64,000 nt of DNA. Source: Paramacrobiotus richtersi. Its lineage: Eukaryota > Tardigrada > Eutardigrada > Parachela > Macrobiotidae. The stretch spans positions 1-64,000 of the forward strand of contig JAQGAU010000001.1 of assembly GCA_034698045.1 (NCBI GenBank). Direction: 5' to 3'. The notes beneath the pieces are model-generated. The model was not told the DNA's origin. It saw only the letters and a list, made by a program, of their open reading frames with translations, and searched no databases. Shown here piece after piece: positions 1 to 13,354 of the stretch (the first letter of the stretch is position 1; each line of letters starts with the position of its first letter). The translations under genes and the position numbers were made by a program.

Positions 1-1462
1 TATTATGCGCTGGCATTATGCATTATGCGATATCGCTTATGCCTGCCATTATGCGTTATGCTATACATACCTAGCCCATCTAAGTAGAGGAAATCACTTA
101 CGCTTACTACTGCATCCCCGCGGCTATGCTACAACGTAAACACCTGGAATAAGCCTGTGTCGTTTCCTTAGCATATTTGAACGATTAAAACACAAATTAA
201 GCTGTGTAGTTATGTTTCCCTAAATAAAATCAGCAAAAAATGAGAACAAATACTTCCTTTGTCGGTCCAAGATCTGCAGAATGCACAGGTGAAGCAGGCT
301 GTTTTTAACCGCGATTTGAACTGGCAGTCTCATACAGATGCGTTGTTGATGAAGTGTAATAAAAGAATCATTTATATCGGCTCTCTTTTTCAAAAGAACG
401 GTTATTCTTGTTTCATTCGCTCTTAATGTCGTTAGTTGATTACTGTTCTGTTATTGTCGAACCAAGAGCAAGTGGATTACGCGAAAGAGTCGAAAAGTGT
501 CAGTGTTTATTTTTAAAAAGGCATGCCTCTGGGCAGCGATAAAACGGATTCCCGTGGATGGCTGTCCGTGATTCACTGGGATATTGTGGTAGATCAGGAG
601 AGTCAAGCAATCACTTGTGCTTATATATAAGCTGCACTTCGGGATTATTCCTCTTGGAGTAATGTTTGTGTTGCGCTGTTTAGCTCTTGCTTGCCGCACG
701 TTCATACGGCCGACCGGCTTGTACAGCATCCATTTCCATTGGTGGCAGGCTGGCAGCATCCACAACATGTATTGTCTGTTCCCACTGCACGATTGACTGC
801 CTCATGGAACGAAGTGTAACTTTCAGTGCATACCGATCGCTAAACAATTTCCGGTAATGCATTAGACGGCATTCCTCGGATGGACCTAAACTGTACGGAA
901 AAGCATATATTTTTGTTTGAAAATTATATAGAGTGCTCAAAAATTTTTGAAGGAAAGAACCACGAAAATCGTGCATGATGAAAAAGTTCTGGCATTTGCT
1001 CTCTAGTATCTACTGCTGGTTGGAACGTTTACGGCTAGAAGGTTTGATGTTTTGTTATATGATTTTGCAAAGGGCAGAATTTACTACAGCGTGGTTGTCA
1101 GGAAATTTCACAATTTGGACATCTGTGGCTGGGCTTCCACTAAATGAATGTTCCTCATCTTAACGTCTTGTTAATGTTACTTCTTGTTCACCACACTAAC
1201 TTCACCTTGTGCCAACGTAAATGTATATTAAAGTAGCAAAAGAGGCAGGAAACCAAGCTATGGTATCAGAGGTAAAATTTTTTATTTTTTTTCTCAGCAC
1301 TGCAGTACATTGCAAATTCCACAGTCACACTACATAACAATGTAAGAAAAATGCCGTATGCAGCTAAATAATTCCCATTGACTTGTAACTGATTTCCACA
1401 TATATTTTTTATCGATTGCGCGCGATCTGCTTAAGACAATTATTTTTCCAGACAGTGAAAGA
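1..1462. other. Intergenic flank downstream of RGC1
   Basis: No gene is supported here. The first 60 bases hold a degenerate simple repeat built on ATTATGC/TTATGC units. Two short minus-strand open frames (about 451-768 and 680-976) overlap each other in different frames and match no family I recognise; I do not call them genes. A TTTATT (AATAAA on the minus strand) at 1281-1286 lies about 180 bases beyond the RGC1 stop and could serve as its polyadenylation signal. Confidence 0.5.
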
Positions 1463-4400
1463 TCATCCGTCAAGCCAAAACGTCATAATCGACCCGACGC
1501 CCTAAAAAAACATTTAACCTTTTACTACACTTACGCAGTGACTATTTTAGTCCAAGTGCCGTGGTTTTTATATTTACCTTGAGATAAGTCATTCCGCGCG
1601 GAAGAATCTGATACCCTGCGTCAGAAAGCAGCAGAGCCTCTGTTGCATAGCTTATGTGAATTCTTCCTGGTTTGCTGGAACAAGCCAGACTGGACGTAAG
1701 GTTTACGGAATCACCAAACCTGGAAACCAAATAATACATTGAGTCACTGCTTGAGAGCAACGTTTTCCATTTGATTTAACACTGTGCATCACGGTACTTA
1801 CACAGAATAGCGTGGACGCGCGGTACCCACGACACCTGCTGCGCAAGCTCCTACAATGCAATGCGCGAGTTAATATTGTATTCCGTAATCCGTAATACAA
1901 AATGAACACTGGCAGTTTATTAGCGTACCGCTGTGAAGGCCCGCTTTCACCCGCAGTCCCTCTGTCATAAAAGCTTTCTCAAAGTCATCCCGCACTTCCA
2001 AAGCCAGAGCGGCCATAGTGTGAACATGCTCACCGGCATTTTCTACTGGAAGTCCGCTAACAACCTATTACAGAGTCGAGGTCGAGATTCTGTCGATAAG
2101 AGTAGAATGCACTGCATTTCTGCGTACCAAGCAGCTGTCTGTTACGGTTTCCGCTTTATAGCAATCATACGTAGCAAGGATACGGTCGAGCATGGAGAAC
2201 ATGGTATTGAGAAACAAGACAATTTCCAATGGTTTGGATTGGTTTTTTGTGATAAACTCATCAAATCCGGCCACGTGGATCCTGAGCAACGTAACCGAAT
2301 GGAATATTTGAGGCTCGACCAGGTGACCAATTCGCAGCTGCACGAGAACGTACCTAAGTTTACAACATGCGCTATTCTATTATAACTCGAGTATGACCTT
2401 TATCGTGACCCTTGTTTTATCTTCTAAACATTCGATTAACCAGCTAAAATCATAACTTCATAGGTTTTTTTCGTCCTGCTACATAGCCTAATTCTTACGT
2501 TTTCGTGTATCTTACACTATCGTAGTATGTAATATAACATAATCACTGCAGTTTCCTTCGAAATTAGTTGCCAAGTTTACCGCGGTAGCATCTGTCCTAG
2601 CAGCGAATCACACTTCTCCATTTCTTGCTTCAGTATATGTGTTCGTACGATAACAGCATTTTCCAGTTGAACAGCGTAGTCTTCTAAGCGTCTAACCAAT
2701 CCGTCCATGATTCTTCCGGGGACTCCGACTATTCGACCAATTTCCACTTTTACCTGCCAGATGTTCAATCTGTCGGCTGGGTGGGCGTTACGGCACGCAT
2801 GCAAAAGCGTCGATAAAACTGGTACGGCGCTGGGAGGAATGCCATGCTTTGCAGACTGTGCAAAGTCTATCAGTTTCTCGTCTACAAGAGAAAGCATCGT
2901 TTAGTCAACTGAAGATTATAACGTAAGGAAAAGGTCAGTTCCAACAGCTGAAAAAATCGTATTCCAAGGTTAACCAAAGGTCGTTTTTGAGGACAGGTTT
3001 CGCCGGCAGAACAACCATCAAGAAAGGTGTTCAAACCTAGTCTGTTACATAATCTAGCAACATTCGTTATTTCTTCTGGATAAAAACTTTTCAACAACAA
3101 CAAAAACAAATTTTCTGATGTTGGAAGTTAGCTTTCAGTGCCTTTCCCAATCCCGTGCATTAATATGCTAAAATTACACAACAACAATGACGAAAAAACT
3201 GTCAGAGAACAACACTCAAAATGCTTGAACTACTGTACCTCTTATATCTTCTTTGTGATCCTGGAGGATATAACTTATCAATCCTGCCACGGCATACACA
3301 TCGGCCGATGGTTCAGCACGCGGCGCAATGGAAGCAAACGTCGCACTTTCGATGAGGTCAATTCGCAGTTCCGGTGCGACCCATGAGTTGTCCAGAGATT
3401 GTCCAATAGCTTCGAAATTCTTGGGATTGATCAGCTCCACTTGCAGCTCGCTTAAGGCATCGTACAACCCAACCTCATTAATCTTCAGAACCAGGCGGCT
3501 GTCTATTAAGCACTTGGACGGTCGGAGATGGCCATGGCGACGAATAATGGTCCGATGGATCGCCGAAACACCCTATGCAAACTGCTAAGTAATTTCAATT
3601 TTATCTGAATGTATCTAGTTTTTTTTATAAAAAGTATATAACAATGTATTCTGCCTGATTTAGATATGATTAGCAGCGACATACAGTATAAGTGTTATGC
3701 AACATTTTTGCAGAAAGATTTGTATGTATGTATATGATTTTGAATCTACAGTATGTAGTTTTATTCTGCGTCCGCCATAAAAAAGCCGATATCGCACAGC
3801 TCATTACAAATTAACAAGGCATGTCATACACACCTCCACGATATCAGCAATCAACGAACACTTCAGTCCCCAATCCAGCGATATTTCTTCTATCAAATCA
3901 CCCAGATTTCCTCGTTGGCATAAAGCTGTTAGGTACGTTAAACGAATAGGTCCAAGTCCGATGCCGATCAGTGGATTTATATTCGGACACCGAAACGCTA
4001 AGGACCGAATCTAAAACATCGCTTCTAAAATAAACAGCTGAATAGTTCTGTCAGTCTTCTGCACCCATCTACCTCCGATAATAAAACGCGGAACTCAGGT
4101 CTGACGTTAATTGCACCATGAGGAGAATGTAACACCACGGTCCGTCGACTAATTTGCACCACTTTGGCCCAGACCGGCCTTCCGCGATAGTTCATTGGGG
4201 CGTTTATCAGTACGTTGGATTTGTATGAGAACGGATGACTTCGCCCAGAAATCTATGCATCAGAAATACAATAGCGAAGCAACTTTAATTGCTGATTTTC
4301 GGTACATCGTAAATTCAAGTATGTATACTTCGCTGCTGCCAGATTCCACCGCTCGACTTAGATAATGCAAATCAACCATCCACCAGTTCTCGTCAACAGT

Positions 4401-6889
4401 CTGCTTCCGCATTCGTCTGGTACAAAATAATATAGGAACGTATTCCACTTTGCTACTTTATGATTAGTGCGTTATCATTCATTCTTTTTAAGTACGTACA
4501 AAAACGCCGGGAAGGTGCAAGAAAGAACGAGAGCAGCGAGAATTATCCCACAAACGATCCCACCCAACGTGGAACTGCCTGTTACAAATGAGACATTGTG
4601 AAACTGTTTTATATGATACAGATACCACTGAATATCTTACTCATTTTTAAGCATGCCGGTTTGTCCTTTTTGTACCCGCACGACGGTTCATTCGGTGGAG
4701 GCAGATTTTCCGGCGTTCCCCAGTTAATAGTAAAATTCAAGTTCTGCTGAAGCGTCTGTGTTGAACTATCGAAGTATTGCACTTTCTGTAATATTACGTT
4801 GTTAATTACTTTCTTTTGCAGCACATACCAATATTATGTCTCCTTTAGTTCGGGCATAAAATCCAGTTTGCATCTGACAGTGTTTGAGAAAGTCTCTATC
4901 TTACCTCATATCTTTGTAATTCCGGTTGGAAATTGTATAGACAGATGTTATTTTGTCGTTCTCCGTCTTTATCGATGTACACGCTCCCCACAGCAGGGAA
5001 ACTGAACGTGCGATTCTGCATGGACTGCGCCATTCTCGTTCCGTCATGAGGATCGTATCCCGCACTGACTGCTTCGCTTAGCGTCTATCGAGCACGTCTA
5101 GTCATGTTAAACAATGCCACTAGAATCACATGAAGAAACTGTTTCTTCTTACCTGAGCGTATAGTAATAAAGACGTATATGCAGTAATCCCAAATTCACT
5201 AATCTGGGACAAAATTTAACGCCTATTATCTATTGTTTTTTATAATGATATTGAGCACCATACTATTTTTTACCTCTTCATCATTGCGAAACGTAGCGTT
5301 ATACACCTTCATACTCCGCTCTTTCGTCATTCGCTTTAGCTTAATTACTTCCATGTCGTCGTGTTCGTAGCAAATCGAGATGATGAACAATGGTTGCCAG
5401 TTCGTGACAACAACCTTCACAAGGTGACACATAGATTAAACTGACGACTACTGTCATTTAAGTTTAGCTCTTTAACAAGAAAGGGTCAGTTACCTCAATG
5501 CTGCTGTGGGGAAATCTCTGAGACAACAGACTTGCGTCACTTTCTGGATAGTCAAGATAGATCTGAACCTACAAAAATGGTCGCCAAAACAGGAAAACAT
5601 CCAAATATTACAAAAAATTAATAATCAGGTTCGAGTTGTTGTCGCATACGTAATCTTCACTGGCCTCGCCGGCTTCCGTAAATGCCACCTTTTGAATTTA
5701 ATGACAATGTTAGTGGAGTACTATCGTTTTTCTAAACAAGCGCGTCACAAGTTTACCCGAAACATTTCCGCAGTATTAGCTGGAATCGCAAAGATGACCA
5801 CTGCAACAAACCAGATCAATCACCGGTACGTTGCAAGCTTCTCACAGCGTGGGATTCACCTTACCCCGAGCGACGATAGAAAGGTCACTTATAATTGGCC
5901 TGAAATCAATGTTTTCCCTGGTATCCACAGGGAACGCATGCACTTCTACGTGTCCAGAAGTTTCCCGCATATATCGGCGTATCTCTCCCGCAACCAAGAG
6001 ATGGAACAATGTGACGCGGGAACCATCGTAGATAATGGCAATGCTGGTCCAGTTATAGGCTGCGGTCAACTGGCCAATCATTACACCATAAATTTCATAT
6101 TGGGACGGTCCGAGAGCGATGGCTGTTGGGTAGGTTGTTCGATTTCGCAGATTGGAAAAGGTTGTTCCTCTGAATCCAAATCACTTATCGAAATATTAAA
6201 CATATCCTCCTGTTATTGTATGGATAACTTACGTATTGACTGTCAACACATTCCACTCTGCATAAAGAAAAACAACCCTGACACGGATGCGCATATGCAC
6301 AATCTCGGAGTTTAACAAACCTCGTCCAAAATCTGTTAATGTTGTGGATGCATCACACCCTAAAAAGCAAAATGTTTTGCGGTTGGTTGGCAATATGTAT
6401 ACATACATTACAGCTCTTATAGAAATCTGACCAATTTGTAAAAAGTATTTAGGAAAAAATTCCGGTTTACACGTTTTGAAACAGCACACATAACTTTCAC
6501 TACAAGCGTTTCTTTCAGTAAAATCTGTTGCTCAAGAAACTCAAGTATGTACAGTACAAACCTGGATAAAACACAGCTACAACGTCTGACCCCTCCTCCA
6601 CAATATCGTAATACCTTTCCACAACTTCGTGAACATTTGCCGGCATATCAGGACATTGCATAACAGACATGGAAGAAACAAACTCCAGTTCAAAGTTCAG
6701 TACTCCCACAAAATCCGTATTAACGATTTCTGCAGCTAGCTCGAAGCCAGGCGCCGTATACGCTAAACACGGCAAATCTGGCGGCTTCCACATTCCGTAT
6801 ACCATAATGGTTACGTTCAAGACACCCTTTACATCAATTAAAGAACTGCATAGAATTAGCAACGTAAGACACTGCGGTGTTAACATCAT
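1463..6889 (-). CDS. RGC1: class-1 receptor guanylyl cyclase, catalytic residues lost
   Basis: A membrane receptor of the natriuretic-peptide-receptor type, with a guanylyl cyclase domain that looks inactive. Exons read in order: signal peptide and ectodomain (first exon 6889-6562, containing VTIMVYGMWKPP), ANF-receptor-like block (TTFSNLRNRTTYPTAIALG, YNWTSIAIIYD), one membrane segment (about 4575-4490), kinase homology domain (WWMVDL near 4365; RRHGHLRPSKCLID near 3530), dimerisation helix ending EMEKCDSLLGQMLPR (to about 2580) and cyclase domain (2390-1463). The last exon (1501-1463) ends GVGSIMTFWLDG. In the cyclase domain the first metal Asp is His (LLRIHVAGF), the guanine-selecting Cys is Ser (RYS) and the transition-state Arg is Ser (NLTSSLA); the second metal Asp is kept (ETVTD). 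I chose the start at MMLTPQ because RGC2 has the same motif before its signal peptide; an upstream in-frame Met lies at 6955. No broken exon was seen, so this looks like a gene, not a pseudogene. Confidence 0.85.
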
Positions 6890-7383
6890 GCTCGATACGC
6901 AGCCGATCGCGGTAAGAGTGAACAGCTGACAGTGTTTTTGCATCGTCTCTGACAATTCTTTCAGGGTGGATGTCTTATTTAAGGCTCAGCAGATTAATTA
7001 TTTGCTTCAAGAAGCTCGCATCTATTGATTAGATCACGGACAGTTTACTGGTGGGTATATTGTATCTCGTCGAAGCGAGACGTTTCTTGCATACTGCAGA
7101 TGCGACAGCTGGATAATCGTGAGCTTTTCCGTTAATGCTTGCTTCTGGTCAGTTATATAGGCGAAAAAAGCATATTTCTTTATTTTTCACGTTTTTAAGA
7201 CTGTTGCGGAAGCATAACGCAACTGTAGTGCATAATGGAAAGAAATCAAAGAACTGCCATAACCGATAATAAGAACATGTGCATTCGCCTTAAAAACATT
7301 ACTAGATGCTAAAAACGTTTAATATCTTTTGAAGCAATGGAAAACACCAAGTTTACGATATCCCGTCCGTAGAAGCATAATGG
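6890..7383. other. Intergenic between RGC2 3' end and RGC1 start
   Basis: About 500 bases holding the RGC1 promoter and the RGC2 3' region. A motif at about 7022-7042 (core TTAGATCACGGA) recurs at the same distance upstream of RGC2. A TTTATT near 7179 is a possible minus-strand AATAAA for RGC2. Nothing else was recognised. Confidence 0.5.
7022..7042 (-). promoter_or_regulatory. Putative promoter motif shared by RGC1 and RGC2
   Basis: TATTGATTAGATCACGGACA lies about 135 bases upstream of the RGC1 start. TATTGCTTAGGTCACGAACG lies about 130 bases upstream of the RGC2 start (13483-13505). The match and the equal spacing suggest a shared promoter or 5' UTR element kept after duplication. No transcription factor is assigned. 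Because the genes are paralogous, simple shared descent without function is possible. Confidence 0.35.
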
Positions 7384-10300
7384 TTACCCTTCAAGCCAAA
7401 AGGTCATTATCGATCCAACACCCTGATCCACATTCATGGTTCAATATTAAATTTTATTGAACAACTAAGAAATGTTTTACCTTGAGGTAGATCCTGCCGC
7501 ATTGATGGATTTTGTAATCTGAATCAATACTTAACAACGCCTTCGTTGCATAACTAATCTGAATTTTCCCTGGTTTGCTTGAACAGGCTAACCTGGAGGT
7601 GACATTCACCGAGTCACCGAATCTACGAAAGAATGTTCAAAAAAACAGGATCTGTAAAGGAATGGACAATCGGACACCAGCAGTTTATAGTTTCACTTAC
7701 ATACAGTAACGTGGTCGAGCGGTGCCTACAACGCCGGCTGCGCAAGGTCCTGCAATGCGGAAATCCAGAGTAACCGCAGTCTGTCAGACCAAGCAACAAA
7801 CCGTCAGTACGTACCACTATGAAGACCCGCTTGAATACGCAGACCCTCTCCAGCGAAACCCTTTTCAAAATCGTTTCGCATGTCCAGAGCCAAACTGCCA
7901 ATCATGTAAACATGTTCTCCATCGTTTTCAATAGGAAGTCCACTGACAACCTATATTTGAAGTTTTAACGACACAATGATCAATCATCAATGTGGAAGTT
8001 CACTGCGTCGCGTACCAAACAGCTGTCTGTTATAGTTTCAACTTTGTAGCAGTCATATCTACCCAGGATCCTGTCGAACATTGTGAACATGCCGTTAAGA
8101 AACATAACAATCTCCAGTGGACGGGACTGGCACTTTATCACAAATTCGTCAAACCCGGCCACGTGTGTCATGAGGATTGTAACCAAATGGAACATTTGAG
8201 CCTGTACTTGGTGACCGATTCGCAACTGCACGAGAACGTACCTAAATTTCAAAATGTACTGGTTTATTAGCATTCTACTAATTTTTTCGGCATATAAAAA
8301 AAAATTCACTATAGTTCGTTTTATTATGGAACTTTCATTTCATTTTTGTTTTTGAGCTTAATTAGCAGGTTCTGTATGCTACAAGTCTGGATCCATGTCT
8401 ACAATTATGATAATGGGATGCTGTAGTTTCTGTCTGATGCGCAAACGTACCGTGGTAGCATCTCTCCTAACAGCAAATCACATCTTTCCATTTCCTGCTT
8501 TAGTGTCAGGGTTCGTATCGCAACCGCATTTTCTAGTTGAACCGCGTACTCTTCTAAGCGTCTAACCAGTCCGTCCAGCAGTTTTCCAGGGCTTCCGATT
8601 ATGCGACTGATTTCTCCTTTTACTTGGCAGATGCTTGGCCGCTCCCATGGATTCACGTAACGGCATTCATATAGGAGTTTTGATAGTACGGGTACGCCAT
8701 TGGGTGGAAAGCCGTGCTTGCTTGATAGCGCAATGTCAACCAATCTATCGTCTGGAACAAAAAGCACTAGTTCCAGTGATCATGCTGCAACGAAAGGTAA
8801 TTTCATTGAACTTCTTTTCCGCTACAAAAGAGAAGCCGAACGAACTGTTCAAAAACAACAAAGTAAACATCGTGTTACACAGGGAACGAGAGAAGGCATC
8901 GTTATTGTAGATCTGCGTTTAATGACGGAACCTGAGTTTCCCGGTAAGTGGGTCATAAGGTCACGCTGGCTTTTGGTGTCTCTGTGTCTGGAGAGTTTTT
9001 GCACACAAAAAGTGTGAAGCTGTTGCCTTCGAACGGAATTCCTGCGCCCCAAAAGAGGTCTTTATCCGAAAGTAAATGCTTAAATGGGCATTACGGGCTT
9101 TGCATCTTTCGATTATGGCTTTTTCCACCGCACAGTAAAAGTGTAAAAAAAGTAGAGAAGCCATTTATCAAATTTTTTGATCTGTTCATCACCGAAATGC
9201 GGTCGAAGATTGGTATGACCTCTTAACGGATTCTTTCTATTTTCCTTTGACTGTGAGGTAAATTTTATCATTCTGCGCAGCGGTGACGAACTGCATCTGC
9301 GCTGCAGTTGGCCTCCCGGTAATCAGTCGCTAATCTGAAATGACCCTACTGGGATGTGCAAAATATTAAAAAGTCTTATTGGGACAACCACTTATTGAAG
9401 ATTACATCCATTGATACAACTACCGATCACTATGCAGAAGCTTCTCCCCGGTAAACGGAATGGTCTCAATAGAACGTTTTGGTGCTTCACGGTCCCATGT
9501 AAGTTCGCAATTGTGCGGTACGCAAAACTTCTGTCGGCTGAACAAGCGCACCAGTATTTTCAGCCTGTAGCACCGAGTTTCGAAGGCAATATCTCTATTC
9601 AGGCCAGAACGAACAGTATTTAAAGGTTAAAATTCGGCATTTGTTGTGCTGGACATTGATTAGGCGAAGCAGAAGACTCACAGCGAAACAAGCACCAAAA
9701 ACTCATGTATACCTTTTTCGTGCTTGTGATCTTGCAGGAGATAATTAATCAGTCCTCCCACCGCATACACATCGGCTGGCGGTCCGGCTCGCAGTGTAAT
9801 GGAGCCAAATGTCGTATTTTCAGTTAAACCACTTCGCAGTTCTGGTGCTACCCATGCATTACGCAAATATTGTCCAATAGTTTCACAATTCTTGGGGTTA
9901 ACGAGCTCGACGTGCAGTTCGCGTAGGATATCGTACGCTCCAACTTCAGTGATCTTAAGAACCATTCGGCTGTCTATCAAGCATTTGGACGGGCAAAGAT
10001 GGCCGTGGCGACGAATCCTGGTGCGATGGATCGCCAAAACACCCTGTTCCAATTAGTTAGCAATTAGCTTGCAAAGACGAAGGCCAAAGTACGAACCTCC
10101 ACAATGTCAGCAATCAGAGAACACTTCAGTCCCCAGTCCAACGATATTTCCTCAATCAAGTCGTCCAAGCTTCCTCGTCGACAGAAGGTTGTCAGGTACG
10201 TTAAACGACCAGGTCCAAGTCCGATACCAACAAGCGGATTAATGTTCGGGCACCGAAATGCCAAGGACCGAATCTAAAATTTCCTTTATGAACGCGGTGT

Positions 10301-13300
10301 TATCATAGTCAGTGCATTGTAACCATTTACTTCGGCTAATAAAACACGCAGTTCGGCTCTGACGGTAGCGCCTCCATGGGGTAAGTTCAATACTGCGGTG
10401 CGTCGACTAATTTGAACGACCTTTGCCCAAACCGGCGTTCCGCGGTAGTTCACTGGAGCGTTGATCAATACATTGGATCTGTATGAGTAAGGATGATTTT
10501 CTCCAGAAATCTGGGAAGCAATCGGAATGAACACAGTGCTCCTTTTTCTTAGCTTCGCTGCTGTACCTCGCTACCGCCGGGTTCGAAAGGTCGACTCAAG
10601 TAATGCAGGTCCACCATCCACCAGTTGTCATCGACTGTATTCTTTTGCACACGTCTGAAGCAAATTTACGTCTGTATTTTTGCAATCGAATTATGTTGGT
10701 AAATTTCGAATACTTGTACGCACTTGAAAGCGAGTGCGGTGCAGAAAAGAAGTAGAACAACGAGAATTACTCCTGAAACAATGCCGCCTAGTGTGGAATT
10801 GCCTAAACACGTGACAGATATTTACCTGAAAGGCTGAAACTGAACTGCACGTAATATAGAAAAGACACAGTTATACACTCACCGATTCTAGAACATGGTG
10901 GTTTATTCTTCCTAAAGCCGCATTTCGGCTCGCTTAGAGGAGGTAGATTCACTGGTGTTCCCCAGTTGATAAAAGTGTTTGGAACGTCGTACAGTGTTCG
11001 TACCGCACTATCGAAATACTGCACTCTCTACAAAACCAACCGCAGTTCACAATCGAAGCCACCATACCGAAAAATAGTTCTTTTGTTTCGGAACGCATTT
11101 GTTCCATATTCCGTATTCGTGCCGTATGATGGCCCGTATCTAGTGCAGCTGCAACATCATTAAGTTTAATTTACCTCGAATCGTTGCAGCTCTGGCTTGA
11201 AATTGTACAGGCAGATGGTATTTTGTCTCTCTCCGTCTTTGTCAATGTACAGGCTGCCAACAGTAGGGATGGAAAATGTACGGTTCAGCATGAGTCCGGC
11301 TACCAGCGTCCCGTCATGTGGATCATGCTTCCCGTAGACTGTTTCATTTAGCGCCTACTAAACACGTGCAAGCACTTCTGTACAGACGATACAGGAGAGA
11401 ATGTCTCACCTCGGCATAAAGCAGCAGCGACGTGTACGCCGTGACTGCAAATTCACTTGACTGAAAAGAAATACTGCTCCACCAAAATACGGTGCTCGCG
11501 AATATCAAGTAAAGTTTGATATCTATCCATATATCGAGAACGGCTTATTCCATGACCTTTTCTACATCTAGTTACGATACCATGTGTACGCACCGGGAAC
11601 GCGCACCACTTATGAAACAAGCCAACCTTATTGCCTCTTTAACGTTACTGATTACATTGGACTCCAGTAGGCCATAGTTGCACATCCTTCACTTGTAATA
11701 GCGGTTAAAACGACCCGCTCAGTTGACAAGTTACGTACCTGTCCGCCGTTGCGAAAGGTAGCATTATACACGGTCATAGTCCGTTCTTTCATCGTCCGTT
11801 TCAGTTTATTTATTTCCACATCGTCGTGCTGGAAGCAAATCGATATGATGAGCACCGATTGCCAGAGCGTTGTTAGCACCTGCTAATGGACGTTAGTAAG
11901 CTTTAGAAAGTCTGGATGCAGGAAAGGTCACTTTACACTGGTGGTGTTCATAGAGTAGCTTTGCGACAACGGACTTCCAATCAGTTCAGAAAAATCGATA
12001 TAAATCTGAACCTGAACCATAATTATAATGTTAGAGTTAGACAAAATCAGTTAATCCTACATTGTTTCGCTCGTCCTACATATTCTTCTCTGGGTTCTCC
12101 GGAGGCCAAGAACGCCACCTTCAAAATACCAAGACCTAGTTTGTCGTTTGACAACATGAAAATAATGATCTACCAGGAAACTTTGCGTAGAATTGACGGG
12201 CATGGACAACAGTATCACTGTAGCAAATAATCAGAAGTACGTAGGTTGTGACCGAACCATCAGAACGTATGACAAGGAAATTGCCTTACCCCGAGTAAAC
12301 ATGGAGATTTCCGTTATAGTTAGTTGAAAATCAACATTTTCCCTTATATCTACCGGAAACGCGTGCACATCGACGAATTCGTGGTATCGTCGCATATACC
12401 GCCGGATTTCTTGTGCAACAAGTAGGTTGAAGGGTATGGCACCCGAGACATCGTAAACAATGGCTATGCTCGTCCAGTTATAGGCTGCGGTCAACTGCCG
12501 AATCATTACTCCGTAGATTTCGTACTGATGTGGTCCGATCGCGATAGTTGTGGGGTATGTTGTTCGGTTGCGTAAAGTCGAAAAGGTCGTTCCGCTAACC
12601 AGCAGTTTTAGTCGAAGCATCTTAACTTTCGGACTGTTCAGTTTTTGTACAGCTACTTACGTGTTAACGGTGAGAATGTTCCATTCTGGAGGAAAGGCTT
12701 ATCAAAATGGCAAGCCACAAAAATCTTTTAAAATTCGACAAACCTCGTCCAAAATCCGCAATTGTTGTGGAAGAATCGCAGCCTGTAAAGTTTAGATGCT
12801 TGAAAGTGTTATCCGTCAAATCAACCATTGTGTGGCTGTAGAAGTATTACAGAAAACTGTTTTTAGCGTTGTTATAGAAGATGGATTTCAGAATCTCCAC
12901 TTTCAACGTTCTCCATTTCCCATGTGCTGAACTTTTTTTGAACCTTCTAAACAATGCTTTTCTGCATCTTGTTATGTTGTACCGACGGCTTCGAACTTAA
13001 TGCGAACTAGATTAACATACCTGGGTAGAAGACAGCCAGAGTATGTGTATCCTCAGCCGTTCTCTTTAGATCGTAGTACTTCTCCGCAATTTGATAGTAA
13101 TTGGCCGATAAATCGGCACAGTTGATAACCGACCTGGAAGACACGAACTGAAGTTGAAAGTGTAGTACATCTGCATACTTTTCGTTGACTAATGCCGTGG
13201 CCAGCTCAAAACCGGGCGCCGTGTAAGCCAGACACTGCAAAAATGGTGGCTTCCACATTCCATATATCATAAGGGTGACATTGGACACTCCATCAACAAC

Positions 13301-13354
13301 AATGGGAATCACATGCAGAATAAATACCCATAGAAATTGTGGCGTTAGCATCAT
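7384..13354 (-). CDS. RGC2: class-1 receptor guanylyl cyclase lacking first metal Asp
   Basis: Close paralogue of RGC1 with the same exon plan. The first exon (13354-13021) gives a signal peptide (MMLTPQFLWVFIL) and VTLMIYGMWKPP; the next block reads SNLRNRTTYPTTIAIG and YNWTSIAIVYD. The single membrane segment is encoded at about 10803-10728 (GIVSGVILVVLLLFCTALAF). The kinase homology domain (SRMVLKITEVGAYD near 9960) and signalling helix (EMERCDLLLGEMLPR, about 8455) follow. The cyclase domain has His for the first metal Asp (ILMTHVAGF) but keeps the second Asp (VETITD), the guanine-binding Glu and Cys (RYCIFGD), Asn and Arg (NVTSRLA). The final exon, 7422-7384, reads GVGSIMTFWLEG. The intron at about 8775-9700 is unusually long for this family and contains nothing recognisable. 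cGMP synthesis by a homodimer is doubtful. The start was chosen at MM by homology with RGC1; another Met lies at 13393. Confidence 0.85.

Noticed and set aside
451-976. Two overlapping minus-strand open frames at the left end
   Set aside because: They overlap in different frames, cannot both be real, and neither resembles a known family or the neighbouring receptors.
5506-6315. Long (269 codon) plus-strand open frame
   Set aside because: It runs antisense across several exons and introns of RGC1, has no recognisable domain, and the opposite strand has clear homology and splice sites.
1463-6889. RGC1 as a pseudogene
   Set aside because: Although active-site residues are lost, exons stay open and exon sizes and splice signals match the paralogues, which fits a maintained non-catalytic receptor better than a dead gene.
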